DNA from: Streptomonospora mangrovi
GTDB taxonomy: Bacteria; Actinomycetota; Actinomycetes; Streptosporangiales; Streptosporangiaceae
DNA: 32,694 bases
NCBI RefSeq assembly: GCF_027604915.1
Contig: NZ_JAJAQC010000068.1
Location: forward strand, 1 to 32,694
Reading direction: 5' to 3'
The position numbers were made by a program, and so were the translations under genes. The notes beneath the pieces were generated by a model, which was not told where the DNA came from, did no database searches, and worked only from the letters and a program-made list of their open reading frames with translations. Below are positions 18,801-30,800 of the stretch, piece by piece (positions within the stretch are counted from its first letter, which is position 1; every line of letters starts with the position of its first letter).

Positions 18801-21800
18801 CGTCGAGGTTCACCGTGAAGTGGCTGGTGTCCACGACCGGGGGGCGCCCCGGCGGGATGATCTCCATGGTCAGGGGGAGGTCGGCGGAGTAGGTGTCGGG
18901 CTCGCCGCGGAGTTCGACGCTGCGGGTCACACCCGCCGACTGGCTGACGTTGTGGCTGGTCGCGCGGGCGTGGTAGGCGCCGGTCACGCGGAACGTGCCG
19001 CGCCAGCCGAAGTTGCCGGTGAGCCCGTCGGGGGCGATGAAGAACGGCGTGATCAGGATGGCCAGGGAGGCGGACTTGTGGCCGCCGTGCGAGCCGGAGG
19101 ACGACTGGGAGGCGGCCGCTCCGACCGACGTGGTCACCCGGGGGCGCGGCGCGCGGTCGGTGCGCGGCGCGGCGGGGGTGCCCTGCTCCGCGCCCGGCCG
19201 GTCCGCCGGGTGCGGGCGCCGCGACAGGGGCGCGGGCGGCTTGGGCTGGAGCCGGTAGGTGGCGCTGGGGTTGACCCGGAACTTGACCTCCCACGTGCCG
19301 CCGGGGCCCTCGACCTTCGTGCTGAAGCCGTTCGGCTTGAAGAACGGCCGGGGGTCCTTGCGCGCCTGCGCCCCCACGGCGTTGACGATGCCGGTGCGCG
19401 TGGAGCTGTTGCCGAACCTCAGCGCCTCCATGCGCTGGGTGATGTGGCCGGGCAGGTCGCCGACCTGGATGAGGTTGGGCCGGAACAGGTTGGAGGTCAG
19501 CAGGAAGCCCAAATCGACGTTGTCGACGGGAGGCTCCTCGGCCGTGGCGGTCGTACCCTCCGGGTCGCCGTCGCCGCCGGTCTCCTGGGGGCGCTCGGGC
19601 TGCTTGCCGCGGTCTTCGCGGTGGCCGGTGTCCTCGTCGCTGGAGTCGCTGGAGGACTCGTCGGAGTGGTCGGAGTCCTCGGGGGCGGGCTGCTGCTCCG
19701 GCTGCTGCGGGGACTGGTCCCCGGGCTGCTGCTCGGGTCGGCGCTCGGGTTGCTCGCCGGTGTCGGCGTCGGTGTCGGTTTCCTCGGCGGCCGATTCTTG
19801 CGGGCCGGCCTCCTCGGCGGAGGACTCCCCGGACTCCGGCGTCGGGTGGCGGACGACCGTGGCGGTGCTTTCGGCGCTTTCCGGGCTTGCCGTGCTTTCC
19901 GCGCTTTCGGCGGGCCCGGGGGCCGGCCGCTCCTCGGGCGCGGTCTCCGTGGCCGTGGACACGGTGGCCTGCCGCGGCGCCGCGTCGGTGTAGTCGAACG
20001 CGGCGGGCGCGGACTCCACGGAGTGGGTGGACCGCGCGTCGTCGGGCCGCCGCGTGGTGGCGCCCGGGGGCGGGGTCATCGAGCGGTCACCCGGACGGGG
20101 GCGGGTGGACGGCGCGCCGGTCAGGGCGTCGAGCGCGTCCAGGCCGTCGAGCCAGCGCGACAGCGAGCCGCCCGGGGGCGGCGGCGCCGGCACGGGCGCG
20201 TCCTCGTCGTCGGAGCCGTCCTCCTGGTCGGACTCGCTCTCCGCGTCGGTCTCCTCGGAGTCGGACTCGTAGCCGGCGTCCTCGGCCTCCTGGTCGGCGG
20301 GCGCGGGCCGCTCCTGCGGCCGGGTGTCCGGCGCGGTGTCCCGGTCGGTGCCCTGCTCAGCGGCGGGGCCGGGGACCGGCTGCCGCGTCTGCGGCGCCTC
20401 GCCCTCGCCGTCGGACTCCGACCCCGACTCCGACTCCGAGTCCGATGAGGACTCCGCGGACTCCGACGACTCCGGTCCGGAGCCCGGCTCCGACCCGCTG
20501 GGGTCCTGCCCGGCCTGCTGGGTCGGCGTGGCGCCCTGCTGCCCGAGTTCGGCGCGGAAGAGGTCGGTCAGCGTGTCGCCCATGTCCGACGGCAGGGACG
20601 ACGCCGCCTCTGAGGCCGCGTCCGAGGCGGCGTCGCCGCTCGCGCGCTGCCCGGTGTCCTGTCGGCCGCCGCCCGGGCCGCGCGCGTCCTGCCGCCCGTC
20701 CCGCCCGTCGCCCTGCCGTCCGCCGTCCTGGCCGGGCGCGTCCTGACGGCCGCCGTCCTGCGGGGCGGTGTTCTGGGCACCGGTGCCCTGCGGCGCGCCC
20801 GCCGGGGTGCTTCCGTTCAAGCCCGGGGGCGGGGCGATCGGCGGGACGTGCGTCATGGCGACCGTCACGGTGCGGTCGCCCATGGTCGGCAGCGAGATGT
20901 CCTTCATCGCCTCGGGGTGCCGCGTGAAGGACGCGATCAGTTCAGCCACCGTCTGCGGCGGCGGGTCCGCCAGGAGCGGGGGCTTGACGAGGAAGGACAG
21001 GTCGGGGGCCTTGGGCGCGACCGGCTCCCACGGGAGCGTCGCGAAGCCGGACCGCTCGGCGCCGGGCTCCCCGGCCGCCGGCCCGTCGCCGTAGAGGCTG
21101 TCGTCGTACAGGCTGTCGTAGAGGCTGTCGACGTCGCTCTGGTCGGCCTGCTCGTTCTGCTCGGCCTGACCGCTCCGGTCGGCCCGGTTGGGCGATGTGG
21201 CGGGGCCGGTGTCGGCGTCGTTGGCGGACGCCGATCCGGTGCCCCTGCCGCCGTCCGGCGCGGCGGCGGGGGTCCGGCCGGCCGCCTCGGCCGGGGGCGC
21301 GGCCGCGGCGGTGTCGGTCGGCGCCGTCTCGCTCTGGGTCCGCAGCGGCGGGGGAGCCGCGTCGAAGTCCTGGGCGCCGCGGCCCGTCCCGCCGTCGAAG
21401 TACTCGGGTTCGTCGGCGAACCGGACGCGCTTGCCGCGCCCGCCGCCGCCCCCGTTGCCCTGGGTGTCGCCGTCCCGGCTGCTTCCGGCGTTGTCGCCGC
21501 CGTTGGAGCCGTCACGGCCGTCGAACCGGTCGGACCCGCTGCCGCCCCGGCCGTCCCGGTCGAAGTCGCCACCGGGATTCCGGGAGGAGCCGCCCGCGCC
21601 GTCGTCGGGTCCGCCGGAGGAGGTGTCGACCGTGCCGCCGTTGAGGAGCGACGTCGCCGCGCGCTCGGCCGCCAGCCAGTCGGCGGCCGCCTGGGTGTAC
21701 TCCCGGCCGCGCCGGTCCGCCAGCTTCTCCAGCCGCTGGTACTCGCGGAACTCGGGGCTCTCGGCGGGCTTCCCCTTGGCGTCCTGCGTCGCCCACCACA

Positions 21801-24800
21801 GGTCGCGGCGCGCCGCCAGGTAGTCCTTCTCCGCGTTGGCCAGGGCCTGCTGCCGCACGGCGATCGTGTCGACGGCCCGCGCCGTGGCGGTGTCGGGCGG
21901 GCCGCCGAGGATGCCCAGCCGCACCGCGGTGTCCTGGGAGACCCACGCGGTGACCTTGGTGGTGGCCTCGCCGATGTGGGGGTGGGGGGTGCCGCCGATC
22001 ATCTCGCCCAGGGTGGAGGGCAGGGCGGACCGGCGCTGCGCCGCGATCGCCCAGGCGGTGTCGAACTCCACCAGGTACAGCGGGCCGCTGTAAATCTTGA
22101 GCAGCTCCTCGGGCGGCTTGGGCGCGGTGGAGATGTCGTGCGCGCCGCCGGAGTGCGAGATGCGGGTGGCGTCGCCCGAGGAGTACTGGGTGCCCGAGTG
22201 GTGGTCGTTGAAGCCGCCCGTGGTGGCGTCGCCCAGCGCCGCGCCGCCCGTGGCGATCACACCGCCGCCGTGGTCGATCGTCGTGCCGCCGGACCGGCTC
22301 GGGGCGTGGGAGTCGGTGACGGAGCCGGTCGGCGCCACGTACAGCACCCGGCTGGAGCCGTAGTCGGGGCGGATGGCCATGCCCCACGACGTCTTGCCCT
22401 GGTCGTCGAAGCTGATGCCGCCGCTGGTGTTGGCGCTGATGAAGTGGGAGGGCAGCGCCGTCCGGCTCAGTTCCTGGCCGACCGCGTCCGAGCGCGGGTG
22501 GAGGTTCAGCCGGCTCTTGGCGTGGTCGCGCGCCTCGGTGATCTCCGCGTCGGTGTAGTGGCCGTCCGCGCCGTCCTGGGCCGCGTCGGTGTCGGGCTTC
22601 CAGCCGTTGGCCGAGGCGAGCACGGTGTACCCCAGGTCGAGCACGGCCTTGCCGTCGTTCTCGATCGCCACGGGGAGCAGGATGTCGGCCGAGGAGGGCG
22701 GCGCCTGCTGCTGCGCCGCTTCGTCGGTCCCGTCCTGCTGCGGGGGCGTCTTCCACCGCTGGAGCGCGTTCTCGGTGCTGTCGGCGCCGTCGTCCTGGGT
22801 GGTGCGGCCCGGGTTGGTTCCGGCCGAGGCGGTGCCGTCGCCGGCGGTGCCGGTGGTGTCGCCGCCGAACTGGAGGTAGGGCGCGGGGTAGACGGTCTGC
22901 ACCCGCCCGGCCGAGCCGCTGGCGGTGATCCCGTCGGTGCGCACGTCCCTGGGCAGTTCCAGCTTGGGGCTGAGGCCGTCGCCCACGACCTCCAGCGTCA
23001 GCGTCAGGTCGTTCTCGGCGCCGAGCTTGGCGAAGGGGGCGGGCACGGCGACGACCACCGTGCGCGTGTCGGCCTCGGTGTTGGCGGCGGTGTCACTGTG
23101 GGAGGACGCGACGGTGGTGTCGTGGGGCGGGCTGATCGAGGACAGCGCCGCGGGCGAGCCGGTCTGCGAGCGGTGGTTGTCGTGGTCGGGGTTGGTGTCG
23201 GTGGTGTTGGGCACCATCGTGCCGAACCCGCCGACGCCCTTGGTGCTCATCGTCCCGTGGGTGTGGGCCGTGGTGGTGGAGAAGGTGAAGGACCGCGTCT
23301 CGCGGAACTCCGACTCGCCGCCGAGGTAGCCGACCTCGGGCGGGGCCGAGCTTCGGTTCGCCCGCACGTGGATGACGGCCGGGACCGACGGCAGCTCCAT
23401 CGGCGTCTTGGGGAAGCTGGTGCGGTTGACGATGTGGCGGATGTCGACCGGGATCGGCACCCCGGAGTTGGGGTTGTCGGACAGGTGGGAGGCCAGGGCC
23501 TGGGCGAGCCGGGCGCGGCTGTTCCCGGTCAGCTCCAGGTCGTGGGCCGCGAGCTTGGTCTCAAGGTCGGTCAGCGCCGCCTCGGCGTCGGCGGGCCGGA
23601 ACGTGATCCCGGTGTCGGCGAGTCCGGGCCGCACGTCCACGGACTCGGGCGGCGGCGGGACGTCGCGGGTGTCCAGAGGGCTGTTGCCGTCGGGGCCGGT
23701 GAACCGGTCCGGCACCAGGCGGCTCGACAGGGCGTCCCAGGCGTGCGCGAACCCGGCGAACAGGTCGTCGAACCGCGTCTGCCACCCGGTGTAGAGGGGC
23801 GAGCGGTAGAACGTGCCGGCCAGGTCGAGTTCGCGTGCGAACTGCGCTGCCTGGCGGATCAGCCCCGACCCCTGGATCAGGTAGGCGGAGTCCGTCTTGT
23901 GGACGAACGTGCTCTTGACGGTGTAGCCGCGGGCCGTGGTGTCGCCGCGGGAGCTGAAGGTCCAGGTCTTGGCGGCGCTGGGGCCGGTGAAGAGGGTGGG
24001 GTTCCGGGCGTCGCCCCGGGTGGAGTCGGGATCGTTGTCGGCGCGGTTGGTGTTGAGCGACGGCAGGTGGCTGCCGCCCACCGTGGCCAGCCAGGACCGC
24101 ACCCGGCCCCGGCTCAGCCCGCTCCGGGCGGCGCCGTTGATGAGCAGCGTGGCCTCGGCCGGGACGGCGGTGGCCGACTCCACCACCGCGTCGGTGACGA
24201 TCGTGGGGCGGATGGTGTTGTGCGACAGCGCCCCGCCGTCCATCTCCGGTCGGCTGACGATCCCGTTGAACAGGTTGGCCGCCAGGTTCTCCTCGGACAG
24301 CAGGTTCTCGAAGAACTGGCGCCCGGCGTCGTCCTCGCCGGTGAAGTGGTCGTACTTGCGCATGTAGAAGTCGCGCCGGCCGAAGTACCGGGAGCCGCCG
24401 AACTCCGAGGAGAACATGCGCCGGTTGAGGTCGAGCAGGGACGGCTGCGGGGTGGTCGCCGCGGAGTCGTCCGAGCCGGGAGCCTGGGCCGGGGTCTGCC
24501 CGCCGGTGTTGACGGAGAGCAGGAAGATTCCGGCGTCGTCCAGCCGGCTGTTGAGCGAGGGCGGGTTGGCGCGGCTCGTGGTGGACGAGGGGTCCGGGGC
24601 GGACGTGGTGTCCGTGGTGGACGAGGTGCCGGTGGTGGACGAGGGGTCCGGGGCGGACGAGGTGCCGGTGGTGGAGGAGGAGGCCGTGGTGGACGAGGGG
24701 TCCGGGGCGGACGAGGTCGCCGTGGCGGAGCCGTCGACCGCCGCGTTCTCCGGGATCGGCGGCAGCGCGGGGCTGTGCCGGCGGCCGCGGCCGTTGACGA

Positions 24801-27800
24801 TGTCGCGCGCCTGGTCGGGGGTGAGCCGCTCGTAGGAGCCGGAGGGCCGCCCGGTCGTGCCGGTCCCGGATGCCGGGTTCGGTGCCGTGGTGCCGTCGGC
24901 CGTGATCGGGGTGATGTTGTCGGGCACGGGGCGCTTCAGCCGGGGCGTGGCGATCTCCATGCGGGCCTGGATGCCGCCGCCCAGCCGGTCGCCGCGCTGG
25001 CGCAGCAGGTTGGGGCCGTGGTAGCGCTTGGCGTCGTCGATCCGCGCGTTGAACGTGATGTCGCTGGACCACACGTCGGTCGTGCCGGTGAACAGCAGGA
25101 ACGCGTCGCTGCCGTAGGAGGTGCTCAGCCCCTTGCCGGTGGAGGAGCGCCGGCCGATGGCGCCCCGCAGGTGCTGGAGGAACCCGCCGGGGGTGCGGCC
25201 GCCGGCGGCGTCGACGTCGCCCCGGGACACCGATCCGACGAAGCGGTAGGCCAGCGAGTTGGAGTGGCCGGAGCCCTTGCGCGACCCGCGCTGCGCGGAG
25301 CCGGAGATGCCGGAGCCGACGAACCGCTCGGTGGTGCCGGTGTGCTGGAGCGGGCCGACGTCGGCGAAGAGCCGGACCGTGACCAGTTCGGGTCGCTTGA
25401 ACTTCTTCCCGGAGCGGAACAGGTCGCGGATGTCGAAGCTGGCCGACTCCTGGAGGTGGACGGGGAGGCCGTCGTGGGTGAGCTTGCTCAGGCCGCCCTT
25501 GAGGTGGGCCTGCTCGACCGCGCTGTAGACCCGGTTGCTGTTCTCCAGCGCGGTGGCGTAGTCGCGCCGGAAGGGGCGGCTCTCCCGCCCCCAGCGGGAG
25601 GTCCGGCCGCCGGGGCGGTGGGCGAAGTTGTCCTTGGTGCGGGAGCGGTCCGGAACGACCAGGCCGGGGTAGCGCTGGGCGATCGCCTGGAGCAGTTGCT
25701 GGCTGACCCACTCGGTGAACGGGGTGCCCTTGGCCGGAGAGGGGGACGCGTCCGTCGAGGACTGGGCGGTGGTGCCGGCGGCCGCGTCGTCGGTGCCGGT
25801 CGTCTCGGTGACGGTGGTGTTGGTGTTGGTGTTGGTGTTGGTGTTGGGGTTGGCGTCGGTGGCGGTGGTGTTCGTGTCGGCGCCGGGGGCGGTCGTGGTG
25901 TCGGCGCCGGTAGTGGTGCCGGCGGTGCCGGTGCCGGTGGTCTCGGTGGCGGCCGGTGCGCCGCTGAAGAACGGGTTGCCGTCGGGGAAGGTGATCGACT
26001 GCGGCGCGGCGAAGTGGAACCGCGTGGGGTGGTCGCCCCGCAGGTGCGGGAAGGGCGGCTCCGTCGGCGTCTCGGTGTCGGTGCTGGTGTCGGTGTCGGT
26101 GTCGGTGTCGGGGTTGGTGTCGGTGGTGGTGGAGCCGGTGTTGGGATCGGAGTCCGACGCGTCGGTCTCGGTGTGGGGAGCGGTGCTGTCGGCCGTCTGG
26201 AGCAGCCGGGCGTCGTCGGCCGTGAGGAGTTCGTAGGTGGTGCCGGTGAACCGCGTGGGCTCGCTGTCGCCGGTGAACTGGGCGTAGTAGGTCCGGGTCA
26301 CCTCGTAGAGCACGGAGTCCGGCGAGCCCCACAGCATCGAGACCTGGGAGGCGCTGTCGGCGTTGCTGTCGCTGGTCCGGCGCGCGTTGTGGCGGAAGAG
26401 GTACTCGATGACGGCCGGGGCGAAGCGGAAGATGCGGTTGGGCAGCCGGAAGTCGGCGCCGCCGCCCAGCGTCAGCGTCCAGAACGACGTCTTCGCCTTG
26501 GACTCCGAGGTCGCGCTGTCCCGGCTGATGATGGTGCTGAACTCGTCCACCTTGGGCGGCGTGGGCAGTTGCCGGTAGGACGTCGGCGACGAGGTGATGC
26601 GCAGCGTCGTCGGCTTGCCCTTGGCGTCGACGAAGTCCTGGTCGTAGTACCCGGTCGACATCGTGTTCAGGTTGCCCTGGATGAGGCTGCCGCTGCGCAG
26701 CCCGTCGAGGGCCGCGGTGTTGTGCCGGGTGAAGTTCTTGGACGGCTTCGCCGGCTGCGGGGGCTTGGGGCGCCGCGTGAATCTGCCGGTCCTCGCGGGC
26801 GGCGTGGACCGGGCGGGGGCGGGGTTGGCGCGGGCCTGGATGTCGGCCGAGGACAGGCCCAGCAGGCGGTCGCGGACCCAGTCGGCGAGGCCGACGCCCG
26901 CGCCGCGGGCGGGCCGCCCGCCCTGGGCGCTCTCGCCGGCCCGGTCGGTCCGCCCGGTCTGGTCGGGCTGGTCGTCCTGTTCCGTCTGGCCGGACTGGTC
27001 GGTCTGCCCGGTCTGCCCGGACTGGTCGGTCTGCGAGGTCGGGTCGGTCGGCGGCGCCGAGGTGACCTCGCCGACGTACACGGGGTAGGCGCGGTCGATC
27101 GCGCGGATGCCGGGTCCGGGGACCTCCGTGGTTGCGGGGTCGCGCGGGTCGGCGAGGTTGATCTGCTCCGGTGCGCCCTCAGGGGTCGTGCCCGGCCCGC
27201 CGGGGACCAGCAGTTGGACCGGGGTCTCCCACGTCCGGGTGATCGGCCCGGTGTCGGCCTGCGTCGAGGTGTCGGCCGGGGACGGCGTGTCCGCCTGGGT
27301 CGACGTGTCCGACTGCGTCGACGGCCCGGCCTGGTCGCCGGTGGTGTCGCCGGTCTGGGTGGTCGTCCGACCGCCGCTGGTGCCGCCGGTCGTGTCCCCG
27401 GTGGTGCCGCCGGCCTGGTTGCCGGGCGGCGGCGCGATGGCCGTGGCCTGCGGCGGCGCCTTGGGGGTGAGCTTGAGGTCGACGGTCAGGTTGGCCTCGT
27501 AGGGCTCCGGCGGACCTTTCAGTTCGACGGAGGACACCTCGGTGCTGGCCCCGCTGGAGGTGAAGCCGGTGGCGCGGCTCCGGTAGCCGATCCCGAACCG
27601 GCCGACGGCGCGCACGCCCAGCGTCATCAGGTCCTCGGGCATCCCGGTGCCGACCGGGCCGATGTAGAACGGCGTGAGCAGGATGCCGATCCCGAACGAC
27701 TTGGACCCGCCGTGCCCGCCTTCGTAGCTGTAGGCGGTGCTCGGGTTGCCCTCGGTCTGGGAGCGCAGCACCTTGGGGCGGCGGGTGGGCGGCGGCAGCG

Positions 27801-30800
27801 TCTGCGACATCGAGGTGACGCGGTGGTACTCGGCGTCGGGGTCGACGTGCAGGTCCAGCGTCCACTCCCCGTCCGGCCCCCGCACGGTGGCGGTGAACCC
27901 CTGCGGGGTGAAGAACGGCCGCAGGTCGCGCGACGCCTGCCGGCGGACCTGGTCCATGATGTCGGTGCGCATCTGGGGGGTGACGCGCGGGTCGGTGATG
28001 CCGGTGAGCTGGTTCTGGACCTGGTCCAGCAGGCCGGTGCTGTCCACGGGGTGCGTGCCGTACCAGTTGGACAGGAGCAGCGGGCCGAGCCGGGCCGTGT
28101 CGGGGAACGCGTCCCTAGCGAGTTCGTCGGCCGTCCGCGCCGCGTCCTCCGCCTCCCGCTGGGCGCGCCGGGCGGCGTCCTCGGCTCGCTGCGCGTCGAA
28201 CTCGGCCGACGTGGCGAAGTAGTCGGCGTCCGCGGCCTCGCGCGCGAGGTCCCTCGCGGTCTTCCCCGCCGTGTTGGCGGCCTCCTCGGCCTTCTGCGCC
28301 GCCTCATCGGCCTGGTCCGCCCGCTCCTTGGCGGTGTTCGCCTGCTTCCGGTCGTCCGCGGCGGTCCGCTCGGCCGTCTCGGCTCGGGTGTTCGCCTCGT
28401 CGGCGCTGTTCCGGGCGGTGTTCGCGGTGTCCCGGGCCTGCCTGGCCTGCTCCTCGGCGGTGTCGGCCCGCCCGGACAGCTCCTGGGCGTGGTCGAAGGC
28501 GGTGTCGAGTTCGCCTTGGACGCGGGCGATGTCGTCGGGGCCGATGCCCGACCGCGCCCACTCCTCGGCGGCCTGCCGGTCGGCCTCGGCGGCGTCGCCG
28601 TCATGCCGGCCCGCCTGGTCGCGCAGCCCGGACACCTGGGCGGTGAGATCGGCGATGTCGCGTTCGAGGTCGGCGATGCGGGGGTCGGCCTCGGGGGTGT
28701 CGACGTCGCGGGTGTCGGTGGCCTGCGCTTCGGGAGCCCGCGGAGCCTCGGGGGAGTCGGCGGTGTCCTGGGCGGGGGCCGTCTCGGTCGCGGGCGGGGC
28801 ACCCTGGGTCTCCGGCGGCGCCGACGACTCCGGGGACTCCGGCGCCGCCGGGGGCTCCTGGGGCGCCGGCCGCAGGTCGGAGAGCTGCTGCTGGAGCCGC
28901 CGCACGTCCTCACCGACCCGGTCGGCCTGGGACCGAAGGCCGGCCGCGTCCGCGCGGGCCTGCTGCGCTCGCGCCTCGTGCCGCTGGGCCGCCGCGGCGG
29001 CCTCCAGGGCGGCGCGCAGGGCGGCGGCGTGCCCGGTGGCCCGGGTGTGGGCGTCGTTGGCCTCGGTGCGCAGGTCGCCGGCATGGGTGCGGGCGGCGTC
29101 GGCCGCCTCCTCAAGGCGCGTGGCCTCGGTGTCGGCGTTGTTGGCGGCGGTGCGCAGCCGGCCGGCCTCGGCGGTGGTCTCCCGGGCGGTCTCGGCGGCC
29201 CGCCGGTACTCCTCGGCCCGCGTCCCGGCCGTCTCCCGGGCGGTCTCGGCGGTGGTGCGCGCGTTGTCGGCGGCCGTCGCCGCCCTGTCGGCCCTGTCGG
29301 CCAGGTCGTCGGCGTTCGCCCGCTGCTCGGTCGCCGCCTCGCGGGCGTCGGCGGCGGCGTCGCGGCTCTGCGTCGCGGCGGTGCGCAGTTCGTCGGCCTT
29401 GGCGCGGGCCTCGGTCGCCCGTGTGATGGGGCTGTCGTCCGCGTTGGTCTCCGGCTGCCGGCCGGAGTTCTCGACCGGCAGGATGACGTCGTCGGGGGCG
29501 GTGCCGGTCTGCTGCGGCGGCGGGGGCGGCGGCGGGGCGGAGCCGAAGGAGCCGGTGGTGCCGCCGCTGTCGCCGGCCGGGGCCTGCGGGTCGGGCTGGA
29601 CGGTCGTCTGGGTGGACTGCTGGGTGCTCTGGGTGCTCTGCTCGGAGCCGCCCTGCTCCCCGCCGGTGTCCCCGGTGTTCCCGGTCGTCTCCCCGCTGGT
29701 GGTCGTGGTCGTCGTGGAGGACGTCGCCGGGAACTCGCGCAGCTCGGTGGAGTCGGGCACGAACGTGGCCAGGACCAGTGGCGACTGGTTCAGCGCGTCG
29801 GGCAGCGGCGGGAAATGGGAGCGCAGCCCCAGCCCCTTGAGGAAGTCCTGGACGATGTCGCCCGACCTCGGCAGGCCGTCGCCGCCCTTGCCGCTGAGCG
29901 TGCCGAAGTCCGGCAGCGCGGGCGGCTTCTCGCCGAGCCCGCTGAAGGACGGCAGGGGCTTGCCGTCGAGGTCCAGCGCGCCGAAGGGCGGGGCGGGGGC
30001 GTCGCCTGTGGACGTGGCGGGGACCTGGCCGTAGTCGTCGTCGTAGAGGCCGCCGAAGTCGTCGGTGTCCTCGGCCGCGCGGTCCTGCGCGGGCGGCGGA
30101 GTCGGGGCCGGGGTCGGCGCCTGCTGGTCGGAGGCCGTGATGGGCGCGCCCTGGCGGTCGCGGCCGTAGTAGGAGCCGCCGGCGGGAGGGTAGCCGTCGT
30201 CGGGTTCGTTGAAGTTGCCCCACGCGCTGAAGATCGGGATCTCGGTGTTGAGGTTGATGGGCAGGGGTGTGGTCTGCCAGGTGTCGGCGCGGCCGAGGTC
30301 GGCGAGGAACTGGGCGATGGGGTCGGTTGAGGTGGTGAAGCCCTTGGGGCTGAGCCCGGAGAAGTCGGGGACCTTGGGGTGGAGCGGGGAGAGGTCGAGG
30401 CCCTCGGGCTTCCCCCCGAACGGGGCTTCGGTGGTGCGGGGGTCGGGGTTGGTGAAGGCGCTGTCGTCGTAGTCGTAGAGCGACAGGTCGAGGTCGTCGG
30501 CGGTGTTGTCGCTCTGGGGGGAGGGGGAGTCGGCGGCCGTGTCCCGCGCGGGCTGTTCGGCGGGGGTGGACTCGTCGCGCTCGGCCGCGGCCGGGTCCGG
30601 GTCCGGGGCGGTGGCCTCGCTCTGCGCGGGGGGTGTGTCGGCGGCGGTGTTCGGTGGCGGCGAGGGGGCGAACTCGTCGTCGTATTCGGCGGTGGCGGGG
30701 GCGGTGGTGGTCTCCTGGCCGTTGGTCGACTGGGTGTCGACCTGGGGGGAGTCGGTGAGGAGGTCGGCGGAGTCGCGGCCGGGGGTGTCGGTGCCGCCGG

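Larger units (their letters stand above)
21635..28115 (-). repeat. Large intragenic unit, copy 1 (about 2,150 aa)
   Basis: Residues about 1518-3676. It has the same block order as copy 2; between RPFF and GRTPGG it is about 570 bp longer, largely because of Thr/Gln/Asp/Asn-rich insertions (for example near 25740-26150 and 26930-27400). It begins after the coiled coil (GPLLLSNWYGTHPVD) and ends in a helix-rich stretch (about 21635-21890). Divergence between copies is high, so the duplication is old. No named domain was recognised. Confidence 0.85.

Noticed and set aside
12319-20448. Plus-strand open frame of 2,709 codons
   Set aside because: Same reason: a compositionally biased antisense shadow opposite unit copy 2 and the ADP-ribosyltransferase domain.
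24578-24718. Possible CRISPR-like array of spaced repeats
   Set aside because: Repeats are in frame in the giant gene with a 54-bp period and near-identical spacers; they encode a Ser/Thr linker and no cas genes are present.
20848-30330. Plus-strand open frame of 3,160 codons opposite the giant gene
   Set aside because: Its translation is a Gly/Val/Arg/Ala-rich run with no domains. It is the expected antisense shadow of GC-rich coding DNA, while the minus frame has recognisable domains and repeats.
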